Source: a virus
Reading direction: 5' to 3' (one strand)
IMG/VR virus record: IMGVR_UViG_3300032282_003028
Coordinates: 1-23,871 of that record
Length of the DNA: 23,871 nt
The position numbers and the translations under genes were made by a program. Positions 5,839 to 13,562 of this stretch are shown one piece after another (position 1 is the stretch's first letter; every line of letters starts with the position of its first letter). Below the pieces are notes generated by a model. The model searched no databases, was not told where the DNA came from, and saw only the letters and a program-made list of their open reading frames with translations.

Positions 5839-7029
5839 TTACTTGCCGCGTATTTTGTTCATGGCATGTATGATTTTGCCTTCGGGTGACATCATGCCTT
5901 TGCGAACCTTAGCAGCACCACCAGCAGCTTTCTTGACAGGCGTTGCTGTCTTCATAATGGTTGGCGATACAAATCCCGGACGTGTCGGTGTCTTTGGACG
6001 ATCCATACGATCATCCCGCTCTGACTTACGCATATCTTTCGATTTGTCTTTTGACAGCCGACGCATCATTTCTGGTGACATCACTTTTGCGTTTGTTGAA
6101 GCTACAGTCGTAGATCCACCAACAGCCTTCTTCGTGACCTTGCCGCCCTTCTTCATAGCGCCGGAGTCATAGTTTGCCTGAGTGCTAGGAGGGCCCTCGT
6201 TAGTAGTTCCAGATGAAGTGCCTGTGCGTGTTGGGCGAACACGATCATCACGGTCTAGCTTACGCGCATCTTTCATGCGGTCGCGCTCTAAATCGCGGGT
6301 ATCTCTCATGTCTTGACGATCTGACTTGCGCTCATCTCTCATGGTTTTACGCTCTAGCTTACGCGCTTCTCTCATAGGGTCATTAAATATTTTACCCATT
6401 GCGCTTGCGCCTGTCGTTACCGTTCCGCCAACTGCTTTCTTCATGACTTTTCCACCTTTTTTAAATGGTACACTTGCTGTAAATCCATAACCCCTTGGTG
6501 GGTTAGTATTAGTAAGATTACTCAGAGTAGTCTTGGGCTGACTAATAACCGCAGGAGATATTGTTGGGCCAGCGGTAGGGGTTAATGGAGGCAAGGGATT
6601 GGGCACAATTGATCTGCCGCCGCTACTACCGCCACCAGTAAATGACCTTTGCTGGGTTGCAACAGGAAGCGTGTAGCCTCCCAGACCATCTAAGCCATTA
6701 TACGATCCACCCGTATTAGGGTTGCCAGTGACCACAATGTCGCCACCATTTGCTTTCTTAACAATTCTTCCCCCGTGCATTTTTTTAACAGGAGATTTAC
6801 CAGAACCGCCAGTAGACATCAGCTTAGAAGCCTGCACATCCGTAGGGATTAATCCGCCATCCATCATGCGGCCCTTCTTCACAGAACCACCAACCTTATA
6901 GGTAGGGATAGGACGGGCGTTAGCACGCTCCTGAAGCGCCTTTGCGCCATTTGGTTGTTTAGGCATAGGCGCAGCATTCTCTGGCCCAAAAATTGCACGA
7001 GCCTTGGCCCGCAAGTCAGTCATCTTCAT
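5839..7029 (-). CDS. Lys/Gly-repeat basic phage protein, 396 aa
   Basis: This is a low-complexity basic protein with five short KK/GG elements: KVGGSVKKGRMMDGG (45-59), KKMHGGRIVKKANGG (82-96), KKGGKVMKKAVGG (190-202), KKGGKVTKKAVGG (293-305) and VKKAAGG (365-371). The third and fourth are each followed by a linker, an Arg/Asp/Lys-rich stretch (about 218-264 and 323-345) and PTRTG or PTRPG, so a unit of roughly 100 residues looks duplicated. A Gly/Pro/Thr-rich spacer lies between (100-185). Such KKGG proteins occur in other phage head modules, with no clear role that I know of. The ATG overlaps the portal stop (ATGA), with GGAGG six bases upstream. A DNA-binding internal head or ejected protein is a reasonable inference. 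Confidence 0.78.
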   Translation of the reverse strand: MKMTDLRAKARAIFGPENAAPMPKQPNGAKALQERANARPIPTYKVGGSVKKGRMMDGGLIPTDVQASKLMSTGGSGKSPVKKMHGGRIVKKANGGDIVVTGNPNTGGSYNGLDGLGGYTLPVATQQRSFTGGGSSGGRSIVPNPLPPLTPTAGPTISPAVISQPKTTLSNLTNTNPPRGYGFTASVPFKKGGKVMKKAVGGTVTTGASAMGKIFNDPMREARKLERKTMRDERKSDRQDMRDTRDLERDRMKDARKLDRDDRVRPTRTGTSSGTTNEGPPSTQANYDSGAMKKGGKVTKKAVGGSTTVASTNAKVMSPEMMRRLSKDKSKDMRKSERDDRMDRPKTPTRPGFVSPTIMKTATPVKKAAGGAAKVRKGMMSPEGKIIHAMNKIRGK

Positions 7030-9377
7030 TGGAAACCTCCATTACTACGCAGGGCCTCGGACTGTAGCTTCATTGCCGCAATCCTCTCTCTTGAAGCACG
7101 GTCTTCCGCGTCAGTCTGTGCTTCTAATTGAGCCCTTGCCATATCGACTTGAGCGTCAAGTTTACTGTCAGCATCGCGCTGCTGAATCTTAGCCTGCTCA
7201 AGCTGGAGCATGGGGTCTGGCCCCGGAGGCTGAGATTTATAGGATGGCGCAAGCTGCTGCATGGCCTGTGCGACCATAGCCGCAAGCTGATTTTCAATCT
7301 CAGGTGGCAGCTGTTGTCCGGGAGGCGGTAATGGCTTGCCAATGATTTGTTCGACCTGCACCCGCATCTTCAGAGCCAAGTGCTCATTGATGTGTGCCTG
7401 TAGCGATGGGTTTTCTTCAGCAATCGGCGCGTGTGCCGCGATGTGTGCGTCGTGATCCTGATACTGCGCAGCAACCAACGGTTTGCCCATGAGCGCGTTC
7501 TGGTTCTCAGACAGCGGATCCAATGGCTGTGGCTTATCCTGCTCAGGCAACAAGAGCAATTCTATCTTTTCATCATCAATACCCATCTCAACATACATCT
7601 GACGATAGGCTTCGCGCATATTATGCTGGTCAGGCTGCTGTGTAGCAAACCGCAGCAAGGCTTCTGCCCGCATCATGCGCTGTGCCGACGATGAAATGTT
7701 TGGATCACTTACAGGGATGACATCGACGTTATCCGAAAAGTCTTCCCGCATGATTGCCGACATTCCACCGCGAACAGGGAATGGATACGGCTCATCCGGC
7801 AAATACTTACCGAACAGATTTGCAATGAGCTTTAACTCTCTGCTGAATGACTTGTGTGCCCTCTTGAGGGTCGCCGACTGGAGTCGGGTTGCCGCTTCCA
7901 TAAGAGCCACAGTCGTTCCAACTGGGGCATCCTGTCTGCCTTCACCCACGGCAATCTCCGCCGTGTTTGCAAGATTCCGCGCACTCTCATACGTTTCCTT
8001 CAGCAATGCCAAAGAAACCTGCGAGGGCTCCTTGTAAGGCATGGTCATAATTGCGTTCTGAATCGGCATCCCGCCCGTGTCAATTTCACGGAACTCGGTT
8101 GGGCCGATCCCAATGTTGTTATCATCAAGGCGCATGCCCTTGACGCGCAAGCCACCGGGGAAGTTATTCAGTGTGGCTGCGTCAATCAGCTGGCGGCGTA
8201 TCTGTGTCGCCGTCTTTGCCGAGTTACCCAGTAAGTGTGCATAGCCAAGGCCATAGAAACCAACGCCGGGCATTAGCTTATAGTGAACGAAGTTACCCTG
8301 ACGCTGGAACGTAGGATCGTCTTTTACATAGTTCCGATAGATCGAAAGAACCTTACGGCTACCCTCTTCAATCGTAACAATATACGGAAGGGGAATACCA
8401 TCCTCGTTCTCGAAGCCTTCAAGATTCAAGTCAGCATAGATCTCGTAGATCTTGTATTCTTCTGTGCCTTCTGCACCCGGCTCAACGCCCTGAACACCAT
8501 CTACCTGAGCCTGAATCGGTGTCTGGCTTGAATCATCCAGCTGTGGATCACCAACCTTGAGGTCGCGATACACACCAGCCAACTGCGCCAAGCGAAAATT
8601 GCGGCGAGTCATAGGCGTAATGTGGCAGAAACGTGGCGAGGTTTCCAAATCGGTCGTGCCGTATGCAACGATGAAGTTGTCAGGCAAAACAAAGCGGCTC
8701 ACTGGGCGTCCCAGCATCCTGTCCTGATATACTTTCTTGAACGTCGAACCCACCAGCGCCAACCAAAACAGCATCTGGTCAAACTCTTCGTAGAACTCAG
8801 GGGCCAATTCCGTAAGGTAAAGGTTCATGAAGTCCTTAACCCGCGAAGCCTGCGCATCCAGCTCTTCATTCGCAACGCCAATGACCTGCGTCTTAACCGG
8901 CCCGGCTGCTGGCAGTAACTCACCACAGGCCACAGCCTGCCAACGCACGACAGCTTCTGCCAAGAGCGGATCGTAAACGCCACACGCACCTTTAAACGGC
9001 GTCGTGCGGTCTTCGATCTTCAGACCCATCAGCTTGATGCCCTCGGACATCGTGTTTTCCCAGTCGCTGCGTGACTGCTTGTCTTCCTCAACACCACTGA
9101 GCAACATCTCGCCCAAGCTATTCAAATCCATATCGTCCATGTGCAACGCTAGATTCGATTCGTGTTCTTCCTGCTCTTCTTCATCTACCGCAGGATCAAA
9201 ATCAACCTCAACGCCACCATCATCCATTTCGGTGATCTCAGCGCCATCGACCATCTCAGGGCCACCTATTTCAATTTCAAATTCTGCTTCGCCCTCAGGC
9301 ATCTCAACGTCAACACCACCAATACCCTCGAACTGAGGACGTAAGGTATCTTCGATTGTCATCGGTTTACGGGCCAT
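7026..9377 (-). CDS. Portal protein, P22-type, 783 aa
   Basis: The portal forms the dodecameric ring through which DNA enters and leaves the head. The size of nearly 800 residues matches P22-like portals. Recognisable blocks are FKGACGVYDPLLAEAVVRWQ (about residues 127-146), a WLALVGSTFKKVYQD block typical of the wing, and DNFIVAYGTTDLETSPR with CHITPMTRR. Further on are MPGVGFYGLGYAHLLGNSAK, TQIRRQLIDAATLNNFPGG and PVGTTVALMEAATRLQS. Residues 20-75 are a strongly acidic extension (GVEVDFDPAVDEEEQEEHES), and the last ~130 residues are a Gln/Ala-rich helical tail like the P22 barrel. Its ATG overlaps the upstream stop (TAATG), and its stop overlaps the next ATG. It lies next to the terminase, as is usual. 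Confidence 0.92.
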   Translation of the reverse strand: MARKPMTIEDTLRPQFEGIGGVDVEMPEGEAEFEIEIGGPEMVDGAEITEMDDGGVEVDFDPAVDEEEQEEHESNLALHMDDMDLNSLGEMLLSGVEEDKQSRSDWENTMSEGIKLMGLKIEDRTTPFKGACGVYDPLLAEAVVRWQAVACGELLPAAGPVKTQVIGVANEELDAQASRVKDFMNLYLTELAPEFYEEFDQMLFWLALVGSTFKKVYQDRMLGRPVSRFVLPDNFIVAYGTTDLETSPRFCHITPMTRRNFRLAQLAGVYRDLKVGDPQLDDSSQTPIQAQVDGVQGVEPGAEGTEEYKIYEIYADLNLEGFENEDGIPLPYIVTIEEGSRKVLSIYRNYVKDDPTFQRQGNFVHYKLMPGVGFYGLGYAHLLGNSAKTATQIRRQLIDAATLNNFPGGLRVKGMRLDDNNIGIGPTEFREIDTGGMPIQNAIMTMPYKEPSQVSLALLKETYESARNLANTAEIAVGEGRQDAPVGTTVALMEAATRLQSATLKRAHKSFSRELKLIANLFGKYLPDEPYPFPVRGGMSAIMREDFSDNVDVIPVSDPNISSSAQRMMRAEALLRFATQQPDQHNMREAYRQMYVEMGIDDEKIELLLLPEQDKPQPLDPLSENQNALMGKPLVAAQYQDHDAHIAAHAPIAEENPSLQAHINEHLALKMRVQVEQIIGKPLPPPGQQLPPEIENQLAAMVAQAMQQLAPSYKSQPPGPDPMLQLEQAKIQQRDADSKLDAQVDMARAQLEAQTDAEDRASRERIAAMKLQSEALRSNGGFQ

Positions 9378-9787
9378 TAAATATACTTTCTCTGGCTGGC
9401 AATTGAACCATCATCAACAATGATGCCACCATCGGCATGTCCATGCGGCAAAACCAATTTTGATTTCTTTTCGTATTTCTTAAAATAATCTTCCAAAGGT
9501 TTTACCCCGCCAGCATTAGTTACATTAGTTGGAGATGCGTAAAATGTCCAGCCATCCTTATCAGAGCCAACCCATTTCCCAGCAGGGGGAGCATCCTTAG
9601 CCTTTGCCGCTAGGCTATCATCAGAATAAGTGATGTGATTGGTTTTTTTATACGTATCATCTAAGTGACCAGTAACGGGATCAGGATTAATCCCGGCATC
9701 ATAGGCAGCACGCACATCGTAATCCGGAGTTTCCCGGATCTTATGTGTCTTTAACCATTCTTCATATGATGGACGTTCTTCAGCCAT
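9377..9787 (-). CDS. Conserved phage protein between terminase and portal, 136 aa
   Basis: The N-terminus is acidic/helical (MAEERPSYEEWLKTHKIRET), followed by YDVRAAYDAGINPDPVTGHL, DTYKKTNHITYSDDS and APPAGKWVGSDKDGW. The 'DTYKK-x-NH-x-T-(F/Y)-S-x-(D/E)S ... G-x-W' arrangement is a recurring phage family that I have seen close to portal and terminase genes; its function is not established to my knowledge. The ending GHADGGIIVDDGS carries a short Gly-rich tail like those of other proteins in this module. Its ATG has GAGG five bases upstream, and its stop overlaps the portal ATG. Confidence 0.8.
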   Translation of the reverse strand: MAEERPSYEEWLKTHKIRETPDYDVRAAYDAGINPDPVTGHLDDTYKKTNHITYSDDSLAAKAKDAPPAGKWVGSDKDGWTFYASPTNVTNAGGVKPLEDYFKKYEKKSKLVLPHGHADGGIIVDDGSIASQRKYI

Positions 9788-9798
9788 TGTGCCTCATA

Positions 9799-11331
9799 CT
9801 AATAAAACGCAGCGCGTTCAAGCGGAACATCATACACTGGTTCATATGGGTTATCTGTATTGTGAACCCAGCCAGACTGCTTAATCCGCAGGAATGCCAT
9901 TGTCATAGTATCCACCCAGTCCCTAGAGTCCGCAGCAGGAAACTGCACACACTGTTCCATAAAGTCACGCGCCCACGGCCTCAGCTCATCGTATGACGGC
10001 TTCATCGCCGGAAGCCACACTCTACCATTTTCAATCAAGTCAGTCACCAAACGAACACGCGCTATCTTATCACCAAACTTATCAGGATTAAACGGCGTTG
10101 CAACAATTCCTGCACGACCCAAGTCCTGTATCAGCATCTGGCCGTTCGCCTTAGCCTCCACCAGCACTGTATCCGGCTTGCGGTTCTTTGATACCTTGAT
10201 GGGCACGCGATAGTTATCGTCCCTGTAATCCAACGCCATACGCTGCACCATCCGCCTCAGGATAGGCCACTCCGCCCGTTCGCGCCACACCGACAACAGT
10301 ATCAGATTCGGTATATCATTCTCATCGTCAAACACGCCCCATGTCGTGGACGCACTAAACGCCGACGTCTTGTTCGCCGTCAGCGCCGTATCCCATGACT
10401 GTATGACGTACTTCACCTCCGGCGGATCGGGGGATCTCCACCACTTAAACCATGTCTGATCAATGATACCACCAGCATCCACAACCGGATTCTGCTGATA
10501 CAACGATGACCAGATACGGCTCGTCGTGGAAGGCTGGCGGCGGATCTTCTCCAGTTCCTCTTTCGGGAACTGCTCCGGCCAAAGCGCATCTCCGGGTTTT
10601 CGCCCCAAAATGTCATTATCCACCGCCAGTGCGGGCAAAATCACCCGCTCCCACTTTTCACCCTGACCATCCCGTTCGCCCTGATCCAAGCGACCCATGT
10701 GGTCGCCCAAATGCCAGCGTGTTCCTATCAGGATGATAGGGGTGTCCTTGTTCTTACGGCGCGTGAAAAAATCCGCACCGTACCAAGCCCATAATTTATT
10801 CCGCTCACTGTCCGACTCAGCCGCCTGAATACCCGACAGCAAATCGTCACCAATCAATATATCCCCGCGCCGACCCGTTACGTTCGCGCCAACAGCCGTC
10901 GCGTGATAACCGCCAGCCTGTGTTGTCATCCACTCGCCCGCAGCCGTCTTGTCAGCACTAATCCCCACACCCGGAAATAATCGCCGATGCTCGTCGCCCT
11001 TGATGACGTTACGCACCTTCAGACCAAACGAATCCGACAGCTCCTGCTTGTGTGTCGCAAAGATCACATTCTTCGTCGGGTTCTTCGACAGATAATAGGC
11101 CGGGAAGTAATGCGATGCCGCAAACGACTTCCCATGCCCCGGTGGCATTGAAATCATCAGCCGCTGGATCTTACCCTCAGCAACCTCATCCAGCTTATCA
11201 CAGATCAACTTCAAATGCGGCGGCGGCTTCAACCCACTCACATACTCAATATACGCAGCAAACGACGCCATCGCCTCCTCGCGGGCAACCAGCTCCGCCA
11301 GTAAGTCATCGGTCGTTAGGTTATCGTTCAT
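9799..11331 (-). CDS. terL: Terminase large subunit, 510 aa
   Basis: This is the DNA-packaging motor. The ATPase half has Walker A PPGHGKS (63-69), a Walker B-like DILIGDD (157-163) with the acidic pair at 162-163, and a TRWH motif (204-207). The nuclease half (RNase H-like) shows QSWDTA with D314, VEAKANGQ with E392, and DSRDWVDTMTMA with D471 and D474. Those are the expected metal-binding acids at the expected spacing. The length is normal. The start ATG overlaps the stop of the 57-residue gene (ATGA). It pairs with the small subunit upstream and the portal downstream. The packaging strategy (cos or headful) cannot be read from this window. Confidence 0.95.
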   Translation of the reverse strand: MNDNLTTDDLLAELVAREEAMASFAAYIEYVSGLKPPPHLKLICDKLDEVAEGKIQRLMISMPPGHGKSFAASHYFPAYYLSKNPTKNVIFATHKQELSDSFGLKVRNVIKGDEHRRLFPGVGISADKTAAGEWMTTQAGGYHATAVGANVTGRRGDILIGDDLLSGIQAAESDSERNKLWAWYGADFFTRRKNKDTPIILIGTRWHLGDHMGRLDQGERDGQGEKWERVILPALAVDNDILGRKPGDALWPEQFPKEELEKIRRQPSTTSRIWSSLYQQNPVVDAGGIIDQTWFKWWRSPDPPEVKYVIQSWDTALTANKTSAFSASTTWGVFDDENDIPNLILLSVWRERAEWPILRRMVQRMALDYRDDNYRVPIKVSKNRKPDTVLVEAKANGQMLIQDLGRAGIVATPFNPDKFGDKIARVRLVTDLIENGRVWLPAMKPSYDELRPWARDFMEQCVQFPAADSRDWVDTMTMAFLRIKQSGWVHNTDNPYEPVYDVPLERAAFY

Positions 11332-11501
11332 TCCACTTCAGCGGCCATAACGTCGAGACGGCGATCCATCATCGACTCCGCCATATCAAACGCATCCTTA
11401 GCATGAAAATAAGGATTCCCTATACTTTCACGCGCACCTATGATCGCCTGCATGGCCAAGCCAGCATACCAATCGCGTAACTCCATATCGCTCTTTCGCA
11501 T
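11328..11501 (-). CDS. Small conserved phage protein between terminase subunits, 57 aa
   Basis: The product starts MRKSDMELRDWYAGLAMQAI and continues IGARESIGNPYFHAKDAFDM to AAEVE. The pattern 'LRD-(Y/W)-(F/Y)A-x-x-A-x-Q...A...A-(Y/F)-x-x-A-(D/E)-(A/S)M' is a very common small phage family of unknown function. The ATG at 11499-11501 has GGAG seven bases upstream; the stop overlaps the large terminase ATG by the ATGA arrangement. Its short length hides it from ordinary ORF cut-offs. It is probably a helical, non-membrane protein; no partner can be named. Confidence 0.8.
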   Translation of the reverse strand: MRKSDMELRDWYAGLAMQAIIGARESIGNPYFHAKDAFDMAESMMDRRLDVMAAEVE

Positions 11502-11513
11502 CACTTATCTCCT

Positions 11514-12038
11514 TTAATCCGCATCAATAACCATAACCGGCTTTGCCCGGTCAGCAACCATCGCACGCAACGTAGCCAGATCCAGATCCTTCGCCGTCAC
11601 CGTGTGATTGATATTCACCGTCTGATCCATAAACCCTAGCAACTGTGCCTGCGTCTTCACCGCGCTAATCGCACTCGTGAAATTCTTCGCATCCAACGCC
11701 CGCTCATGCACAGCCTGCAATTCATCCAAAAACAAATCCCGCGTGTACTCCGCCCGCTCAATCACAATCCCGGAAGACTCAGCCTCCATAACCAAGCGCT
11801 GAACCGCAGGTCGCGCAAGCTGCCGATCCGCAACTACCTTGATGTGATATTCCGGATTCGTAATCCCAGCGCGAACACACGCAAGCTCAGCAGGGTTCTT
11901 CGACTTTAACGCCCTTAACCGCACATACTCACGCGCAAACACCAAGTCACGATCCTCACGCATCGCAACCTCAGCGTCCTCGCTGATCAGTGAGCCCAAT
12001 CCAAAACCACCGTCTTCTGTGTCCATATCATCAATCAT
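11514..12038 (-). CDS. terS: Terminase small subunit, about 174 aa
   Basis: The small subunit recognises viral DNA and hands it to the large subunit. Residues in the middle (NPAELACVRAGITNPEYHIK, then VVADRQLARPAVQRLV) have the helix-turn-helix layout of terminase small subunits, where a 'NPAV..L' element follows the recognition helix. The C-terminal half (LDELQAVHERALDAKNFTSA, AVKTQAQLLGFMD) matches the oligomerisation region seen in similar phage proteins. The frame extends to a TTG at 12084-12086, inside a predicted promoter, so that start is unlikely. I placed it at the ATG at 12036-12038, but ATGs at 12051, 12042 and 12024 are also possible and none has a clear ribosome-binding site. It is the first gene of the leftward module. 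Confidence 0.82.
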   Translation of the reverse strand: MIDDMDTEDGGFGLGSLISEDAEVAMREDRDLVFAREYVRLRALKSKNPAELACVRAGITNPEYHIKVVADRQLARPAVQRLVMEAESSGIVIERAEYTRDLFLDELQAVHERALDAKNFTSAISAVKTQAQLLGFMDQTVNINHTVTAKDLDLATLRAMVADRAKPVMVIDAD

Positions 12039-12085
12039 AATCATCAACCACATTAAATCAATATATAAATTTTTATGGAACCGCA

Positions 12086-12111
12086 ATTATAAACAAAGGG
12101 GGTCATATCAG
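12086..12111 (-). promoter_or_regulatory. Candidate promoter for the leftward packaging module
   Basis: The minus strand has a perfect TATAAT (12086-12091). The best upstream -35-like sequence is CTGATA, four of six matches and about 14 bases away, which is short, so an activator or phage factor may be needed. The predicted start is about 40 bases before the small terminase ATG in an AT-rich leader. G-runs on the plus strand lie immediately upstream. Confidence 0.4.
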
Positions 12112-12163
12112 GGGGTAGGGGGTATGAATAGAGGGGCAAATGATTTGGCGCGAAATGTGGGGG
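12098..12163 (+). other. G-tract cluster with G-quadruplex potential
   Basis: G-runs lie at 12098-12102 (5), 12111-12115 (5), 12118-12122 (5), 12133-12136 (4) and 12159-12163 (5). A second compact group GGGTGGGTGGGGG follows at 12210-12222. The first four runs have loops of 8, 2 and 10 bases, which permits a quadruplex on the plus strand directly upstream of the leftward promoter. Confidence 0.5.
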
Positions 12164-12270
12164 AGAGTGGCTGTATATACTTACTAAATGCGCGTCACCC
12201 CTGCAAAGTGGGTGGGTGGGGGTCTGGCAGCTGCAGCTGGGGCCGACCAGTCCTCGATCAGCTCCCGTCG

Positions 12271-12321
12271 ATCACATTGCCCTGTGATTTCGAACAAGAC
12301 CAGGCTCACATCTGGGTGTGA
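12271..12321. promoter_or_regulatory. Pair of identical-arm palindromes TCACA-N6-TGTGA (putative operators)
   Basis: Site A is ATCACA-TTGCCC-TGTGAT (12271-12288). Site B is TCACA-TCTGGG-TGTGA (12306-12321). The arms are perfect and identical between the two sites, with the same 6-base spacer length but different spacer sequence, and the centres are 34 bp apart. They lie upstream of the TTGACA promoter at 12367. The order of the arms is the inverse of the CRP site TGTGA-N6-TCACA, so CRP itself is not the obvious binder. Confidence 0.55.
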
Positions 12322-12366
12322 TGTATCCGGTTTTCGCCCTGGTGCATTTATGTGATGACATGGGTG

Positions 12367-12394
12367 TTGACATGCCAGCTGACGCTGATAAGAA
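12367..12394 (+). promoter_or_regulatory. Candidate rightward promoter of the first early block
   Basis: A perfect -35 box TTGACA (12367-12372) is followed by a 16-base spacer and TAAGAA (12389-12394), a weak -10. The predicted start is about 60 bases before the first rightward ATG (12462). The upstream palindromes at 12271-12321 suggest regulation. Confidence 0.45.
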
Positions 12395-12461
12395 TTGCAG
12401 CGGGCGAGTTGCCCAGCGGGTCGGGCCGTGTCTCCCGTCGATAGTGCAAAGGAAACAAACT

Positions 12462-12761
12462 ATGAAGATCGAACCTAACAGCTGGTTCAGTTACATCCGC
12501 CCCGACGAGGTGGCCGAGTGCTGGGAGGGCGTCCTGTCCTCCGGCCTCTACGAACCCTTGTGGCAGTGCGTCGATCTCTACACGGGCCCAAGGCCTGAGG
12601 AGAGCGAAGAGCCCTGCGTTGGTCTCAACTGCGTTGCCGACTTCTGGGATCGGTTCTCACCGGACAAGCAGCAGCTGCTCAACCAGCTGGCGGATCGCAA
12701 CGACCGCTCACCTTGGGCTGATCGCGACATCGTAGCTTTCGATCCGTTCAACTTCTCATAA
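12462..12761 (+). CDS. Hypothetical acidic early protein, 99 aa
   Basis: I do not recognise this family. The protein (MKIEPNSWFSYIRPDEVAEC...) is acidic and unusually rich in Trp (about six), with five Cys and no signal peptide or membrane segment. An upstream in-frame extension exists, but the ATG at 12462 has CAAAGGAAACAA directly before it, the same leader as the next gene, so I chose it. It is the first gene of the GC-rich early block. A perfect 10-bp inverted repeat follows its stop. First-expressed small acidic phage proteins often act on host factors; that is only a general inference. Confidence 0.7.
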   Translation: MKIEPNSWFSYIRPDEVAECWEGVLSSGLYEPLWQCVDLYTGPRPEESEEPCVGLNCVADFWDRFSPDKQQLLNQLADRNDRSPWADRDIVAFDPFNFS

Positions 12762-12768
12762 CCCCATC

Positions 12769-12804
12769 GACCGGCTGCGGAGGCAAAACCTGCTGCAGCC
12801 GGTC
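12769..12804 (+). other. Perfect 10-bp intercistronic hairpin
   Basis: GACCGGCTGC (12769-12778) pairs perfectly with GCAGCCGGTC (12795-12804), and inner AGG/CCT bases can extend the structure around a short A-rich loop. It starts 7 bases after the stop of the 99-residue gene and ends 22 bases before the next ATG. No U-tract follows, so it is more likely an RNA-stability or processing element than a terminator. Confidence 0.65.
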
Positions 12805-12826
12805 ACAGTTCAAAGGAAACAATACC

Positions 12827-13324
12827 ATGTTAAAGTTCGACAACCTCGCTGCGGCGAACATCCACGCCCACAGCGCAACCTCTGATCGCGACCGGCTGCT
12901 CGTGCAGCTGCTCCCCACGATGATCGACCGGATCGTCCAGCTGGAGCTTCAGGTCAACGAGTTCGGCCAGTGGAGAGCCAACGCCGACACCACCGCCATC
13001 AGGCTCAACGAGCTCGAGGACGGACTTGGCAAGCTGCACGACCAGACAGTCGGCGATCAGCTGGCCCCGTTTGACGAGCGGGTGCTCGAGGTGCTCGATG
13101 TCCGCAGCGGAACCGCCTTCGAACATCTTGAGGCTGAGATCGATGAGAAGCTCTCCGACTTCATCGACAGTTACAGCTTCACCGAAGCCGTGGCCGAGGC
13201 GGTGGAGGGATCGATCGGGGAACATGTCAAGCAGAAGCTCGACGACATCCTGTACGATGCGATCATCGACGCAATCGGTGACCCGGAGGACATCGTTCGC
13301 AAGGGCCTCCGCTCTATCCTCTAA
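12827..13324 (+). CDS. Hypothetical acidic helical early protein, 165 aa
   Basis: This family is not recognised. The protein is acidic and predicted to be largely helical: residues 20-70 (LLVQLLPTMIDRIVQLELQV, LNELEDGLGKLHDQ) look like a coiled coil, and the C-terminal half (AEIDEKLSDFIDSY, AVAEAVEGSIGEHVKQKLDD) continues as amphipathic helix. It has no cysteine and no membrane segment. The start has the CAAAGGAAACAA-type leader shared with the preceding gene. GC content and codon choice are higher in GC than in the small-gene cluster to the right. Oligomerisation through the coiled coil is likely; function is unknown. Confidence 0.72.
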   Translation: MLKFDNLAAANIHAHSATSDRDRLLVQLLPTMIDRIVQLELQVNEFGQWRANADTTAIRLNELEDGLGKLHDQTVGDQLAPFDERVLEVLDVRSGTAFEHLEAEIDEKLSDFIDSYSFTEAVAEAVEGSIGEHVKQKLDDILYDAIIDAIGDPEDIVRKGLRSIL

Positions 13325-13331
13325 TCGTCCC

Positions 13332-13360
13332 GGTGGCGATTGGCCCAGCTGGTCGCCACC
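13332..13360 (+). other. Perfect 8-bp intercistronic hairpin
   Basis: GGTGGCGA (13332-13339) pairs with TCGCCACC (13353-13360) around a 13-base loop that contains the palindrome CCAGCTGG. It starts 7 bases after a stop codon and ends 20 bases before the next ATG, with no U-tract: the same arrangement as the hairpin at 12769-12804. Confidence 0.6.
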
Positions 13361-13380
13361 AACCCTTGAAAGGATCTATC

Positions 13381-13548
13381 ATGATCGAGTCAAAAGAATG
13401 TTACCAAGAGTATTGCGCCGAATGCCGTTGGAACGGACAGAGGCCCATGACATGGAGCGAATGGGCAGCCGACCCATACTACCCCAAGGCCGAGGCGCAG
13501 GAGCGCCTGACGGAGCTCTGGGAGAACGACACTTGGGATATGTATTGA
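13381..13548 (+). CDS. Small acidic hypothetical protein, 55 aa
   Basis: The product reads MIESKECYQEYCAECRWNGQ and continues PMTWSEWAADPYYPKAEAQE to NDTWDMY. It contains C-x4-C-x2-C near the N-terminus (Cys7, Cys12, Cys15), too few for a standard zinc ribbon by itself, and many Trp and Tyr. The ATG at 13381 is preceded by GAAAGGA; an upstream in-frame start at 13333 overlaps the hairpin and is less likely. I do not recognise the family. It belongs to the GC-rich early block. Confidence 0.65.
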   Translation: MIESKECYQEYCAECRWNGQRPMTWSEWAADPYYPKAEAQERLTELWENDTWDMY

Positions 13549-13562
13549 AAGGAACGAATACC

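Larger units (their letters stand above)
12087..12461. other. Divergent control region without genes
   Basis: No convincing gene is present here. The left part (12098-12222) is dominated by G-runs on the plus strand. The middle has two TCACA-N6-TGTGA palindromes. The right part has a rightward TTGACA promoter candidate. An 11-base direct repeat CTCCCGTCGAT occurs at 12262-12272 and 12432-12442, and TGACATG is repeated around 12355-12374. It separates leftward late genes from rightward early genes. Confidence 0.7.

Noticed and set aside
12019-12321. 100-codon frame in the divergent region
   Set aside because: It runs through promoter boxes, G-runs and palindromes, partly antisense to the small terminase gene, with low-complexity Gly/Trp/Ser product and no ribosome-binding site.
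12271-12321. CRP binding sites
   Set aside because: The CRP half-sites are TGTGA then TCACA; here the order is reversed.
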